Shown: positions 18,779 through 28,174, counted from the stretch's first letter. The stretch is 54,376 nt of DNA from an uncultured Roseobacter sp. (GCF_947492555.1 NZ_CANLNE010000009.1:1-54376); one strand, 5' to 3'. Notes: generated from the letters alone by a model not told the origin. Numbers and translations are program-made.

Positions 18779-19225
18779 ATGGACCTGACCCAGGACGACA
18801 TCGACATTATTCGAGCTTCTTACATGCAGCTGTCCTCGGATTTGCAGCGGTCGGGTGACGTATTCTACGAGGCGCTATTCGATATTGCCCCGGAAACGCG
18901 GGACTTGTTTCTGGCTGACATGTCCTCGCAGGCGATGAAACTGATGAGCACCATTGGGCTGGTGGTTTCACAACTGCAGAACTCCCAGGAGTTGGAACCG
19001 GTTGTGAAGGACCTGGCCCTGCGCCATCTGGCTTATGGCGTGGAAGAAAAGCACTACGCACAGGTGCGGGAGGCCCTGCTCAAAATGCTCAGCGTCGTGC
19101 TCGACAGCGCCTATTCCGAAGAAGCGCGCACCGCCTGGGGCAAGGCCTATGATGGGTTGGCCAATGTGATGGTTCGCGTGGCCTATCCCGAACGCAAGGG
19201 CAAAAACGCGCTGGTCAACAACTGA
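18779..19225 (+). CDS. Single-domain bacterial globin
   Basis: A 148-residue globin without a reductase domain. The likely distal-side region is SGDVFYEALFDIAPETRDLF. The proximal haem histidine is in LALRHLAYGVEEKHYAQVR, the signature of Vitreoscilla-type single-domain haemoglobins. Such proteins bind O2 or NO and can relieve nitrosative or low-oxygen stress. AGGTGGAG lies 8 bases before the ATG at 18779; an upstream in-frame ATG at 18737 lacks support. Its neighbours give no pathway. Confidence 0.9.
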   Translation: MDLTQDDIDIIRASYMQLSSDLQRSGDVFYEALFDIAPETRDLFLADMSSQAMKLMSTIGLVVSQLQNSQELEPVVKDLALRHLAYGVEEKHYAQVREALLKMLSVVLDSAYSEEARTAWGKAYDGLANVMVRVAYPERKGKNALVNN

Positions 19226-19291
19226 CCCGCTTCACCCATTGATCTGTCAGACCAGAAAATCGCGCAGCAAACCTGCGTGATATCTTGATTC

Positions 19292-19319
19292 TTGCGTGAT
19301 AATCATGATATCTGCGCAA
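19292..19319. promoter_or_regulatory. Operator-like inverted repeat upstream of the Fic gene
   Basis: TTGCG (19292-19296) and CGCAA (19315-19319) form outer arms around nested TGATA and TATC. The same words recur just upstream (GCGTGATATC around 19275). The repeat sits 60 bp before the chosen start of the Fic protein, whose N-terminus looks like a winged helix, so self-repression is possible. This is inference from sequence symmetry only. Confidence 0.4.
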
Positions 19320-19378
19320 TACTTGCATTTCTGCGCGATCAGACAAACGCGCAGGATTACCCCTCGCAGGAGGTCGGT

Positions 19379-20743
19379 TTGGCCCGTCGCACGCCCCCCG
19401 AAGACGTTCAGCAGTTGTTGCAGGTTCTGCGGGACCACGACGGGCCTCTGGGGCTTGTAGAGATCGAGGCCGCGCTAGCCCCTGCCCCGCCGCGCAGAAC
19501 CCTTCAGGCGCGCCTCAAAGCGCTTGTAGAGGCCGGCTCCATCATTCGCGAGGGGGCAGCGCGCGCCGCCAAGTACCGCCTCTCGGACGGGCAGGCAGAG
19601 GCTACGGGCGCCATCCCCCTGTCTGCGGCGGCTGCCGCCCTGCGCGCCCATGTGCAGCAACCGCTGACGGCACGCCGCCCCGTAGGCTATGACGCCACGC
19701 TCCTGGAGACCTATGATCCCGCCACGGCCCCGCTGCTGACAGATCAGGACCGTGCAAAGCTTGCCGAGATCGGCACGCCCATCACCGCGGAACAACCCGC
19801 AGGGACCTACGCCCGCAACATCCTTGACCGTCTGCTGATAGACCTGTCGTGGAATTCCAGCCGGTTGGAAGGAAACACCTATTCCCTGCTCGACACCCGC
19901 CGTCTGATCGCCTTTGGCGAGGCCGCTGAAGGCAAGGACCAGATCGAAGCGCAGATGATCCTGAACCACAAGGATGCCATTGAATTTCTGGTCGACACTG
20001 CCGGTGAAACAGGTTTTGACCGCATGACCTTGCTGAACCTGCATGCGTTGTTGGCAAATAACCTGCTGCCCGATCCTACGGCCGCCGGGCGACTACGGCA
20101 GATCGAGGTGGCGATCAGCGGGTCGGTGTTCCAACCGCTCGCCTTGCCCCAGATGATCGACACCGCTTTTGATCGGCTCTGCAGGCAAGCCAACACAATC
20201 GACGATCCTTTCGAACAGGCGCTTTTTATCCTGCTGCACCTGCCCTACCTGCAACCCTTTGACGACGTGAACAAAAGAGTCTCCCGTCTTGCCGCCAACA
20301 TCCCGATGATCCGGCGCAACCTGATCCCGCTGTCTTTCGCGGATGTGCCGCAGACACTCTACACACAGGCCATGCTTGCCTTCTATGAGACCGGCAACCC
20401 GGCCCTGATGCGCGATGTGTTCCTCTGGGCGTATCAACGCTCTGCGGATCGCTACCGTGCGGTGCAGCAGTCGCTGGGGCAGCCCGACCCCTTCCGGCTG
20501 CGATACCGCGACGAACTGCGCACCATCGTGGCCGAGATTCTACGCGCCGCCGTGCCGCGTCATCAGACGCCGGCGCAGATCCTTGACTGGGCCGCGGCGC
20601 ATGTACCCGTCGACGATCGGGCTCGCTTCCGCGCGGTGGTGGAAGACGAATTGCTCGGCCTTCACCCGGGTAACTTTGCCCGCTACCGGGTGACCCCGTC
20701 CGAATTCAATGCCTGGCAGGCTGTCTGGGCGCACCCGTCTTGA
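19379..20743 (+). CDS. Atypical Fic-family protein with N-terminal winged helix
   Basis: A 454-residue protein using a TTG start 5 bases after a perfect AGGAGG; an upstream TTG at 19292 has none. Residues about 5-70 resemble a winged helix. An inhibitory-helix motif SSRLEGN (S-x3-E-G) precedes the Fic fold, as in self-inhibited class II Fic proteins. The Fic core reads YLQPFDDVNKRVSRLAAN instead of HPFx(D/E)GNGR: the catalytic histidine position is glutamine and both loop glycines are changed. Typical Fic proteins transfer AMP to a target; this one may be inactive, altered or regulatory. It lies next to rep, a position often held by plasmid stability genes. Confidence 0.8.
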   Translation: MARRTPPEDVQQLLQVLRDHDGPLGLVEIEAALAPAPPRRTLQARLKALVEAGSIIREGAARAAKYRLSDGQAEATGAIPLSAAAAALRAHVQQPLTARRPVGYDATLLETYDPATAPLLTDQDRAKLAEIGTPITAEQPAGTYARNILDRLLIDLSWNSSRLEGNTYSLLDTRRLIAFGEAAEGKDQIEAQMILNHKDAIEFLVDTAGETGFDRMTLLNLHALLANNLLPDPTAAGRLRQIEVAISGSVFQPLALPQMIDTAFDRLCRQANTIDDPFEQALFILLHLPYLQPFDDVNKRVSRLAANIPMIRRNLIPLSFADVPQTLYTQAMLAFYETGNPALMRDVFLWAYQRSADRYRAVQQSLGQPDPFRLRYRDELRTIVAEILRAAVPRHQTPAQILDWAAAHVPVDDRARFRAVVEDELLGLHPGNFARYRVTPSEFNAWQAVWAHPS

Positions 20744-20810
20744 GCGGGGCCCCATTGTCGGTTCACTGTCAAGTCGCCCCTTGGCAAAAGCAACGAATAC
20801 GGCAGAGCAT

Positions 20811-20838
20811 CAGAGACTGATTAGCCTATTAGTCTCTG
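20811..20838. terminator. Hairpin between the convergent Fic and rep genes
   Basis: CAGAGACT (20811-20818) pairs with AGTCTCTG (20831-20838), and the stem extends inward by about three more pairs including one G-T. It overlaps the rep stop codon at 20829-20831. The symmetry would suit a bidirectional terminator, though only short T and A runs flank it. Confidence 0.5.
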
Positions 20839-21524
20839 AATTCGATCCGATCCAGAGGGCCGAACTCCAGTTCTGCCGCGGCGATCAGCGGGGCGATCAA
20901 ATGCGTTTCAATGTAGCGCTGCACAAATGTGCTCGGTGCAGACAGCGCCAACACCCCCGCCCTGCATTCCTGAAACGTGAGCCGCGAAAACCAGCTGCCA
21001 AACGCCGACGGATGCTGGGCCGATAAATCGGCCATTACCCGCCCCCACGGGGTACCGCCGGATACAGGAGCAGGGGTTTCGGCAGAATCCTGTCGATAGC
21101 TCTGCAATTGCACGATCTTTACCGATGGCTGGCTATGCCGTTCCGCCATCCGGGCCTCAAAATCCGGGCCGACCAGCCCCCAACAGGGGGCCGAAACCTC
21201 GGCTATGCGCGCATGGTTGAGACGAAAGGCCCCTACCCTGCCCCGCACCCCTGGCCGTGTACAAATGAGAACACCCGCTCCGGTCAGCCGTTTGACTTCC
21301 CGTTTGACGGTCCGTTCGTTCACTGACCACATCCGGGCCATGTCGCGTTGCCCCACGCAAAGTTCATCCAACGCCCAGTTGTAGCGCGCCGTCACCAGCG
21401 CAATCAGCCGCATCATCGAGGTCTGGAACGTTGGTGATCCATTCAACCCAGCCACCGACAAGGCTGTCAGCACATCGTACTTCACCACGCTCGCGCCGGG
21501 TCCTGTCAGACGTAGTGGTTCCAT
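20829..21524 (-). CDS. DnaA-like plasmid replication initiator
   Basis: A 231-residue protein of the DnaA-like Rep class found on Roseobacter-group plasmids. The N-terminal half is a winged helix (RDMARMWSVNERTVKREVKR). The C-terminal ~65 residues resemble the N-terminal domain of DnaA: PWGRVMADL, FGSWFSRLTF and APSTFVQRYIETHL. It lacks the AAA+ ATPase of true DnaA. AGGA precedes the ATG. It is divergent from parA across a likely origin. The incompatibility group within this class cannot be assigned by eye. Confidence 0.85.
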   Translation of the reverse strand: MEPLRLTGPGASVVKYDVLTALSVAGLNGSPTFQTSMMRLIALVTARYNWALDELCVGQRDMARMWSVNERTVKREVKRLTGAGVLICTRPGVRGRVGAFRLNHARIAEVSAPCWGLVGPDFEARMAERHSQPSVKIVQLQSYRQDSAETPAPVSGGTPWGRVMADLSAQHPSAFGSWFSRLTFQECRAGVLALSAPSTFVQRYIETHLIAPLIAAAELEFGPLDRIEFRD

Positions 21525-21921
21525 GCTGTCCTGCTCATGCGCTTTCCTGTATCCTTGCCTCGGTAGGTCAGCTTCTGTCGAGCCGATTCCCCTCGCCTCT
21601 GATCAGAGCCCCAAATCCCGTATTTTGTCAACGGCTTTGGAAAAGCAGGAATTCTGAACCTTTTCAAGTTCATTTGAAATTCTAAGGGTATATAGGATAA
21701 GGGGGACAGCAATCATGACACCCTATCTGGCTCTGCGTGTCACCATATCTTATCCGCGGACGGTAGTACCTGTCACCATATAGTGGCTGCTTTGCGGGTT
21801 GCCGTGGCATGAGACGCGGTTTCCCGGATTTCGCGCATTTGCGGATTTCCGAAATTTATCTTTGCCGATTTTTGAAAATCCCGTTATTTGTCGACGAGCA
21901 GATAATAACACGAGCAGAGCC
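21525..21921. other. Probable replication origin between rep and parA
   Basis: A 397-base noncoding region between the divergent initiator and partition genes. It contains a direct repeat, TGTCACCATAT at 21738-21748 and 21771-21781, exactly 33 bp apart (about three helical turns). Between them is TTATCCGCG (21750-21758), which matches 7 of 9 bases of a DnaA box. AT-rich stretches lie at about 21640-21715 and 21840-21912, and TTCAA...TTGAA is an inverted repeat near 21664-21679. Origin function is inferred from position and these motifs. Confidence 0.6.
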
Positions 21922-23232
21922 ATGAGAGATCATAATGACCTTCTGACGATGAATGAACGTAGCCTTGCACAGCAGGCAGCGGTGCGCAAAGCGACGTTTT
22001 CGCCTGGCGAAGTCAAGACGTTGCGCCCCTTCTCCATCTGGGAAATCAGCCAGTTCATGTTCGATGTGCCGGCGGACACGTTGCGCAAGAAGCTGGCTGA
22101 GGATCCAACCCTGCCCCAGGGTCTGACTGAAGAGGACGGACGTCAGCGTTGGTTCTCGCTTGAGGAAATCAACGAGCTGCGTCGCCGTATTCGGTTTCGG
22201 GGTCGCACGCTTTTACCGGAACGGCCGCGCGGTCGTGCTATGCGTGTTGCGGTGTCGAATTTCAAAGGCGGTGTGGGCAAGACCGTCGTGGCACAGCATC
22301 TGGCCAATGCGGCTGCGCTGGATGGCTACCGTGTTCTTTGTGTCGACTTCGACCCGCAGGCGACGCTTACGCACTCCATGGGCATCACCGAGGTGAAAGA
22401 GTGGAATACCGTCTGGGGCATCATGTGTCGCGATCTTTGCCGGGAGGCAGATCGGATCATGGAAAGCTATGACGATCCCGACGACTGCCCCTACCCGTCT
22501 TCGGACGAATTGCCCGAGGATGTCCGCTCCATCGGCGTGCAGCGGTTCCAGGATTTCATTCAACCGACTTGCTGGCCGACCATCGATATCATCCCCTCCT
22601 GTGCCAACGCGGCTTTCGTCGAATTCGCCTCCGCGCAGTACCGGTCGATCCACAAGGCATGGAGCTTTTTTGGCTGCGTCGCGCGGTATCTGGATGAGCT
22701 GCCCGATGACCAGTATGATATGATTGTTTTCGACTGCCCGCCGGCCATCGGTTACCAGTCCCTCAACGCGGCCTTCGCGGCGGATATTCTCTACATCCCC
22801 TCTGGCCCCGGATATTGGGAGTATGACAGCACCACCAGCTATCTGGGTCAGCTGGGCGATGCGATGGCCGATATCTCCGATGGATTTGACGCACTGGCGG
22901 CGAGCGCTGGCATAACGCTTCCGAAGAAGTTTGCGGATATCCGTTTGTTGATGACGCGTTTCGAAGGCACCAACCCGCTGCACCTGGCGATGATGGATGC
23001 CTTCAAGAATGTTTTTGGCGCAGACGTTTGTGCCAATCCGATCGAGATGACGCGCGCGGTGGAACAATCGGGCCGCTTCCAGATGTCGGTCTACGAACAG
23101 GATTATCGCCAGATGACCCGCGAGACATGGAAGCGCGCGCGCCAGAGTTTTGACAGGGCTTATGCGGAGTTTTTGCAGACGGTTCTGGCGGCCTGGAAGG
23201 ATCAGGGCGGACGCAAGGAGGACGCAGCATGA
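21922..23232 (+). CDS. parA: ParA-family partition ATPase
   Basis: Partition ATPase of 436 residues from the start at 21922. The N-terminal ~110 residues form a DNA-binding extension (IWEISQFMFDVPADTLRKKL). The deviant Walker A is NFKGGVGKTVVAQHL, then VLCVDFDPQATLTHSMGI and the Walker B-like YDMIVFDCPPAIGY. Large plasmid ParA proteins of this type also repress their own operon. An in-frame ATG at 21799 lies farther into the origin region and is less likely. The stop overlaps the parB start (ATGA). Confidence 0.95.
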   Translation: MRDHNDLLTMNERSLAQQAAVRKATFSPGEVKTLRPFSIWEISQFMFDVPADTLRKKLAEDPTLPQGLTEEDGRQRWFSLEEINELRRRIRFRGRTLLPERPRGRAMRVAVSNFKGGVGKTVVAQHLANAAALDGYRVLCVDFDPQATLTHSMGITEVKEWNTVWGIMCRDLCREADRIMESYDDPDDCPYPSSDELPEDVRSIGVQRFQDFIQPTCWPTIDIIPSCANAAFVEFASAQYRSIHKAWSFFGCVARYLDELPDDQYDMIVFDCPPAIGYQSLNAAFAADILYIPSGPGYWEYDSTTSYLGQLGDAMADISDGFDALAASAGITLPKKFADIRLLMTRFEGTNPLHLAMMDAFKNVFGADVCANPIEMTRAVEQSGRFQMSVYEQDYRQMTRETWKRARQSFDRAYAEFLQTVLAAWKDQGGRKEDAA

Positions 23233-24293
23233 GCGGCAAGAACAAATTCGGATTTGCGCCGGTTGATCCGGAGCCGACCCCCGCGCGCCGGTCTCGAAAC
23301 CCGGGCCCGATGGGCGCTGCCGTGCGGGACGTCGCTGCAAACCTGCAGGAAACCACGGAGGCCAAGGTCGAACAGCGTCGTCGCAACGCTGAGGACGCCA
23401 AGGCGTTCCGGGATGCGCAGGACGAGGGGCGGGTGCTGGTGCGCATTCCGCTGCGCGAGATCAGGACAGACGACCTGCCACGTGATCGGTTGGAACTGGA
23501 TGCCGTGGCGCAGTCGGACGAGATGGAAGAGCTGAAATCCTCGATCCGCGAACGTGGCCAGAAGGAGCCGATCGAGGTCTACCGCGATGCGGCGGGCGCG
23601 TTTCAGCTGAAGAAAGGGTGGCGCAGGTTCACCGCGCTGTCGCAGCTTTTCAGTGAAACCGGCGACGCAGGATTCGGTGAGATTGTCGCACGCGTCGAGG
23701 CGGGGCAGGGCGACCGGATCGCGCGCTATGTCGATATGGTCGAAGAGAACGTTGTGCGCGAAGACCTGACCTTTGCAGAGATGGCGCAGGTGGCGATCAC
23801 GGCGGCGCAGGACAGCGGCATCGAGGAGACGGATCCGTCGGAGCTGGTCAACCGGCTTTATGGCGCGTTGCACAAGACCAAGCGGTCATACATCCGTAGC
23901 TTTGTCTTTCTGCTCAGCGTGCTTGGGGACAGCCTGAATTGGCCCAAGGACGTTGCGCGCAATCTGGGCGTCGATGTGGCGCGGGCGCTGAAGAGTGAAG
24001 GGCAGGCGGCGGAGCTGCGCAACCTGCTTGCAGGTTGTGAGGATGCGGCGGCGCAGACGCGGGTGCTGGCCTCCTTCCTGGCGCAATCCAAGGCCAAGCC
24101 GGATGCCGCGAAGCAGGGTGCGGAGCCCAAGCAGAAGTTTGAATTCTTCCTGGGTGAGACCAAGATCACGGCGCGGATGGGGGAATGCCGGATTGTGAGT
24201 GACCGTGACTTCGCAACGATTTCCAAGGCGCGTCTGGAAGAGGCGGTAAAGGCTTTCGAGGCGGCTTTGGCGGGCGGTCCCCGCATTCGATAA
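23229..24293 (+). CDS. parB: ParB-family partition protein
   Basis: Centromere-binding protein of 354 residues. The ParB/sulfiredoxin-like N-domain is at about 75-135: VRIPLREIRTDDLPRD, then LKSSIRERGQKEPIEVYRD and the arginine patch KKGWRRFTAL. The helix-turn-helix region follows, with ENVVREDLTFAEMAQVAI. AAGGAGG precedes the start and it overlaps parA. The C-terminal ~100 residues are probably for dimerisation. Two palindromes immediately downstream are its probable binding sites. Confidence 0.94.
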   Translation: MSGKNKFGFAPVDPEPTPARRSRNPGPMGAAVRDVAANLQETTEAKVEQRRRNAEDAKAFRDAQDEGRVLVRIPLREIRTDDLPRDRLELDAVAQSDEMEELKSSIRERGQKEPIEVYRDAAGAFQLKKGWRRFTALSQLFSETGDAGFGEIVARVEAGQGDRIARYVDMVEENVVREDLTFAEMAQVAITAAQDSGIEETDPSELVNRLYGALHKTKRSYIRSFVFLLSVLGDSLNWPKDVARNLGVDVARALKSEGQAAELRNLLAGCEDAAAQTRVLASFLAQSKAKPDAAKQGAEPKQKFEFFLGETKITARMGECRIVSDRDFATISKARLEEAVKAFEAALAGGPRIR

Positions 24294-24298
24294 CGGGT

Positions 24299-24344
24299 GT
24301 TACCCATGGGTAACCGGTGTATTGCCGGGTTACCCACGGGTAAC
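24299..24344. promoter_or_regulatory. parS-like centromere: two 16-bp palindromes
   Basis: GTTACCCATGGGTAAC (24299-24314) is a perfect palindrome, and GTTACCCACGGGTAAC (24329-24344) differs only in one centre base. They are 30 bp apart and begin 6 bp after the parB stop. Position, size and duplication fit a ParB-binding partition site. The remaining bases to the HlyD-like gene (24345-24503) are AT-rich and empty of genes. Confidence 0.72.
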
Positions 24345-24503
24345 GTGCTCATAAACCTCAGGAAATCACTTTTCCTTTTAATATCAGATATTTAGAATAC
24401 CTTTAGGCAAAGTATTCCTCCACGCGGCAACCACGTTCGCCTGTGTGATCCCCCGACGCAATCTCCGAAGAACCGGCACATTCCGCCTTGTTAGAGCCTT
24501 GTT

Positions 24504-25808
24504 TCAGCTTTCGCGGAAGGCGCGGGCAAAGTAATCGGCAACCGGTTTGACAAGATAGGCGAGGGGGGTTCGGTCCCCGGTTTTGATGTAGGCTTCGACC
24601 GGCATGCCCGGAATGAGCACCGTGCCATCGGCCAGCTTGTCCATCTCGCCCTCATTCAACACGATCTCGGCGCGATAGTAGCTTTGACCGGTGGCCTCGT
24701 CCTCGAAGGCATCCGCCGAAATCTGCACCACGCGACCGTAGAGTTCCGGCGTCGTGCGCTGGTCGAGCGCGGAGAGGCGCAGGGTCACGTCCTGGCCGGC
24801 AACAAGCTGGTCAATGTGGATCAGATCCACCCGCGCGGCAATCACCAGTGGGCGATCCTGCGGGACAAGGAACATCACCGGTTCCGCCGCCCGGATCACC
24901 GAGCGGGGGGTGCGCACCTGCATGCCGTAGATCACGCCGGACACGGGCGCGCGGATATTCAGCCGGTCGATCTCCTCACGCAGGGCACTGCGTTGTTCGA
25001 TCAGTTCGAGCTCGCGCGCGCGCAGGTCGCGCAGGCGGGTGATGGCTTCTTCGCGGGTGCCGGTCGAAAGCTTGAGCCGTTCGATATCAATCTCTGTAAT
25101 GCGGCCTTGTGCCTGTGCCTTGGAGGCGGCCAGTTCGCCCAGCTGACCATTCAGGCGCGCGGATTCCCGTTGCAGGCTGAGCACGGTGCCGGCTTGCGTC
25201 AGCTGGCGTTCGAGCAGGGACTGCTGGTTGGCCAGCTCCTCTTCGATCAGCGCCAGCTGCCTTGTCAGCGAGACTTCCTGCGCTTCGATCCCGGAAATCT
25301 GGCTGCGGATCTGACCGGACCGTTTGGAGAGCTGGTCACTCTCCTGCGCAACCGAGGCACGGCGCGCCTTGAAGAGGTTGGTCTGCCCGTCAATCAGTTC
25401 CTGAACATCCGCGTCCCCCTGTCCGACCTGCAAGACCTCTGCATCAAAATCGATATTGTCTTTCTCGTCACGTTCGGCCTCGAGTCGGCCCCGCCGCGCC
25501 ATCATTTCAAAAAGCTGATCCTCGACAATCGCAAGCTGCGAGGAGAGCTGGGCGCCATCCAGTTGCAGCAAGAGATCACCCGCCTGCACGGTGTCGCCTT
25601 CATCCACGAGGATTTCGGCCACTGTGCCGCCGGTTTCATGCTGGACGATCTGGCGATTGCGGTCGACTTCGAAGCGACCCGATGAAACCACGGCACCGGA
25701 AATCTGGGTCAGCGCCGCCCAGGCGCCGAACCCACCAACAAGCACCACCAACCCGATAAATCCGAGTATCAGGGGGGTGCGGGCCGACCATTGTGCCGTG
25801 TCGCTCAT
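24504..25808 (-). CDS. Type I secretion membrane-fusion protein (HlyD family)
   Basis: A 434-residue adaptor with one N-terminal membrane helix ([20 protein letters not shown]) and the biotinyl-lipoyl half-motif [19 protein letters not shown] long coiled coil runs over about residues 90-280, and the C-terminal beta-barrel domain contains [20 protein letters not shown]. It links the inner-membrane ABC exporter to an outer-membrane TolC channel. Its start overlaps the exporter stop (ATGA). No TolC homologue is on the plasmid, so that part must be chromosomal. Confidence 0.92.
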   Translation of the reverse strand: MSDTAQWSARTPLILGFIGLVVLVGGFGAWAALTQISGAVVSSGRFEVDRNRQIVQHETGGTVAEILVDEGDTVQAGDLLLQLDGAQLSSQLAIVEDQLFEMMARRGRLEAERDEKDNIDFDAEVLQVGQGDADVQELIDGQTNLFKARRASVAQESDQLSKRSGQIRSQISGIEAQEVSLTRQLALIEEELANQQSLLERQLTQAGTVLSLQRESARLNGQLGELAASKAQAQGRITEIDIERLKLSTGTREEAITRLRDLRARELELIEQRSALREEIDRLNIRAPVSGVIYGMQVRTPRSVIRAAEPVMFLVPQDRPLVIAARVDLIHIDQLVAGQDVTLRLSALDQRTTPELYGRVVQISADAFEDEATGQSYYRAEIVLNEGEMDKLADGTVLIPGMPVEAYIKTGDRTPLAYLVKPVADYFARAFRES

Positions 25809-27541
25809 GTCACGCCTCCTGCACCTGCGGGTGCCTGTTTGATCTGTTTATGATTTTTCACCATGCCGGTGAGCACCTCATCCTTGGGTCCGAAGGCCAC
25901 ACGCATGCCGTTGTCAAGCACCAGAAGCGTATCACATTCCTGAATGGCCGCGGGGCGGTGCGCCATGATCAGTACGGAGCTGCCGTTTTTCTTGAGCGCG
26001 CGGATCGCGGCGTTCAGGGCCTGGCTGCCGTCGTTGTCGAGGTTGGAATTGGGTTCGTCCAGCACCACCAGCACCGGGTCCTTGTAGAGCGCGCGGGCAA
26101 GGCCGATGCGTTGCATCTGACCGCCTGAAAGCCGCGATTGGCCTGCCACGATGATGGTGTCATAGCCTTTGGGCAGATCGAGGATCATCTGGTGGGCGGC
26201 GGCCTTCTTGGCGGCTTCCACGACCTTTTCGGGGTTTGGGGTCGCCTCCAGCCGGGCAATGTTTTCGGCAATGGTGCCGTCAAAAAGCTGCACGCGTTGC
26301 GGCAGGTAGCCGATATGCTGGCCCAGCACATGCGGCGCATATTGATCGAGTGTCGCCCCATCGAGTCGGATGGAGCCAGCGGTCGGGGCCCAGACGCCGG
26401 TCAGCGCGCGGGCGAGGGTGGATTTGCCCGCACCAGAGGGGCCGATGATGCCAATGGCCTGACCGGGCTTCACCTCGAAGCTCAGCGATTTGAGCGAGGC
26501 CTGACGTTCGCCGGGGGGCACCACGCTGAGCTGTTTCACGGCGAGCTTGGCCTTGGGGGCGGGCAGGGGGGTGGTTTCCCGTTCCAGCGGCACCGCGCCC
26601 AGCAGTTCGCAGAGGTTTTCCCAGCCTTTCATGGCCCGTTGCACCAGTGGCCATTGGTTCAGCGCCAGTTCCACCGGTGCGAGGGCCCGACCCAGCAGAA
26701 TAGAGCCTGCGATCATCGCGCCCGCAGTCATCTCGTTGTGCAGCACCAGCCAGGCGCCGATGCCCAGCATGGCCGATTGCAGCAGCAGACGCAGTGATTT
26801 GGTCAGCGAGGAGAAGATGCCCGTTACGTCCGTTGCCTGCACTTGCCGGCCGAGCGACTGGCTGCGCGCGGTCTGCCAGCGGGCAAAGGCGGCGTCGCGC
26901 ATGCCCATGGCCTGCACCATTTCGGATTCGTTGCGGATCTGGTCCGACATCAGGGTGGCAACATGGCCCGCATGTGTCGCGCTGGCCTGCGGTTCGCGGG
27001 ACAGAAGCTGGTTTGCAAGCGCGATCAGGATCAGCACGACGGCGCCCCCGACGGCGAAATACCCAAGGATCGGGTGGAAGAGGAAAATCCCGGCAAAGAA
27101 CACCGGTGTCCACGGCAGGTCAAAGGCGGCCATCAGCACGGGCGAGGTCATCAGCCGCTGCACGGATTCCAGATCAGACAGCCCGGTCTGTGTTTTCACG
27201 TCAGGGGCCACCACCGATTTGCGGATCACGGCGTCAAAGACACGGCGGTCCATATCCGCCTGAAACCGCGCGCCGACGCGGGCCATGATGCGCCCGCGGG
27301 TGTAGTCGAGGATGCCCATGATGCCGTACATGAAGATCACGATCATGGAGAGCGCGATCAGTGTTTCTTCGGACCCGGATCCGAGCACGCGGTCGTAGAC
27401 CTGCAGCATGTAGAGCGGGCCGGTCAACATCAGCAGATTGGCGAAGAGGCTGAAGAGGGCCACGGCCCAATAGAGGTGTCGGCTGCGTCTGCGGACGCGC
27501 CGCAACTCCTTTTCACCGATTTTCGTGTAAGAACTTTTCAT
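25805..27541 (-). CDS. Type I secretion ABC exporter (PrtD-like)
   Basis: A 578-residue fused membrane and ATPase protein. About six hydrophobic segments in the first ~300 residues ([20 protein letters not shown] first) are followed by Walker [10 protein letters not shown], signature [15 protein letters not shown] and Walker [14 protein letters not shown]. It lacks the peptidase-like N-domain of HlyB, as expected for PrtD/HasD exporters of proteases, adhesins and RTX proteins. The ATG at 27541 ([10 protein letters not shown]) gives the usual length; a longer frame to 27604 is not supported. The RTX protein at 16256 is the likely cargo, though it is 6 kb away. Confidence 0.92.
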   Translation of the reverse strand: MKSSYTKIGEKELRRVRRRSRHLYWAVALFSLFANLLMLTGPLYMLQVYDRVLGSGSEETLIALSMIVIFMYGIMGILDYTRGRIMARVGARFQADMDRRVFDAVIRKSVVAPDVKTQTGLSDLESVQRLMTSPVLMAAFDLPWTPVFFAGIFLFHPILGYFAVGGAVVLILIALANQLLSREPQASATHAGHVATLMSDQIRNESEMVQAMGMRDAAFARWQTARSQSLGRQVQATDVTGIFSSLTKSLRLLLQSAMLGIGAWLVLHNEMTAGAMIAGSILLGRALAPVELALNQWPLVQRAMKGWENLCELLGAVPLERETTPLPAPKAKLAVKQLSVVPPGERQASLKSLSFEVKPGQAIGIIGPSGAGKSTLARALTGVWAPTAGSIRLDGATLDQYAPHVLGQHIGYLPQRVQLFDGTIAENIARLEATPNPEKVVEAAKKAAAHQMILDLPKGYDTIIVAGQSRLSGGQMQRIGLARALYKDPVLVVLDEPNSNLDNDGSQALNAAIRALKKNGSSVLIMAHRPAAIQECDTLLVLDNGMRVAFGPKDEVLTGMVKNHKQIKQAPAGAGGVT

Positions 27542-27979
27542 CGGTAGTATCCGTCCGTTTACTGCGCCACAGCGCCCTATATACCGAAGTGCCAAATCGA
27601 CCAAAGGGGTGAAATCGCATGGTCTTTATGCAATTTTTCCGGTTCAGGGCAGGCCGCGGCCAATGGTATTTTTAGTATCGTCGTGCCGTTGCAGGGCACA
27701 TGGTTCAAAGCCCGACGCTTACTTTGGTTCCAATGGGATATCAACGCATTCCACCACTCAGGGTAGGCAGGCAGGGGCTGGATACACCTTCTTTGCCGCC
27801 AGAAGGGGAGGGGGCCAGCGGATTCGTGCTGTTTTCCCGGTCGGTTGATCACAAGGACGCGACGGGATGAAACGGACGCCGGGCCCCTGCCGGGTTTGTG
27901 AGGAGGCTTGGTGACAATGTCACCAAGGCGCGCGCCGGGCGCGTGAGATAGAGCGGGTATCAATCGAAGGAGATATCCG
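27542..27979. other. Intergenic region before the sulfur module
   Basis: About 440 bases with short frames but no supportable gene. It contains the divergent promoters of the exporter and of the DUF2892 gene, and the palindromic operator at 27907-27927 described separately. Confidence 0.5.
27907..27927. promoter_or_regulatory. Palindromic operator 1 of the sulfur module
   Basis: Arms CTTGGTGACA (27907-27916) and TGTCACCAAG (27918-27927) are perfectly complementary around one central A, 52 bp before the DUF2892 start. A second copy lies at 29002-29020 before the YeeE/YedE pair. The size fits a Crp/Fnr dimer site, and such a regulator is encoded between the two copies. Confidence 0.72.
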
Positions 27980-28174
27980 ATGCAAGTTACAAGAAACCTT
28001 GGGACGGCGGACCGGGCGATCCGCCTTATTGGCGGCGGCGCTCTGGTGGTTCTGGCCCTGATGGGGATCATTGGGGTCTGGGGCTGGGTTGGTCTTGTCC
28101 TCGTGGCGACGGCGTTTATGAATTTCTGCCCGATCTACCGCCTGATCGGTCTCAAGACCTGTTCCGACTGCTAG
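27980..28174 (+). CDS. DUF2892 (YgaP-like) small membrane protein
   Basis: A 64-residue protein with TADRAIRLIGGGALVVLAL and a second hydrophobic segment, ending CPIYRLIGLKTCSDC. These features match the DUF2892 membrane module found alone or fused to rhodanese in sulfur metabolism. It has a near-ideal GAAGGAGATAT ribosome binding site. The operator upstream and YeeE/YedE genes downstream place it in a sulfur uptake or sulfide-stress cassette. The paired C-terminal cysteines may be functional. Confidence 0.85.
   Translation: MQVTRNLGTADRAIRLIGGGALVVLALMGIIGVWGWVGLVLVATAFMNFCPIYRLIGLKTCSDC

Noticed and set aside
24299-24344. parS palindromes as further LacI operators, because both contain GTTAC and GTAAC
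   Set aside because: The half-sites are spaced by 6 bases here against 2 to 4 at the LacI sites, and there is no promoter or sugar gene beside them. The resemblance is probably chance.
27577-28071. 164-codon reverse frame near the DUF2892 gene
   Set aside because: It overlaps the well-supported DUF2892 start with its strong ribosome binding site and has low-complexity composition.
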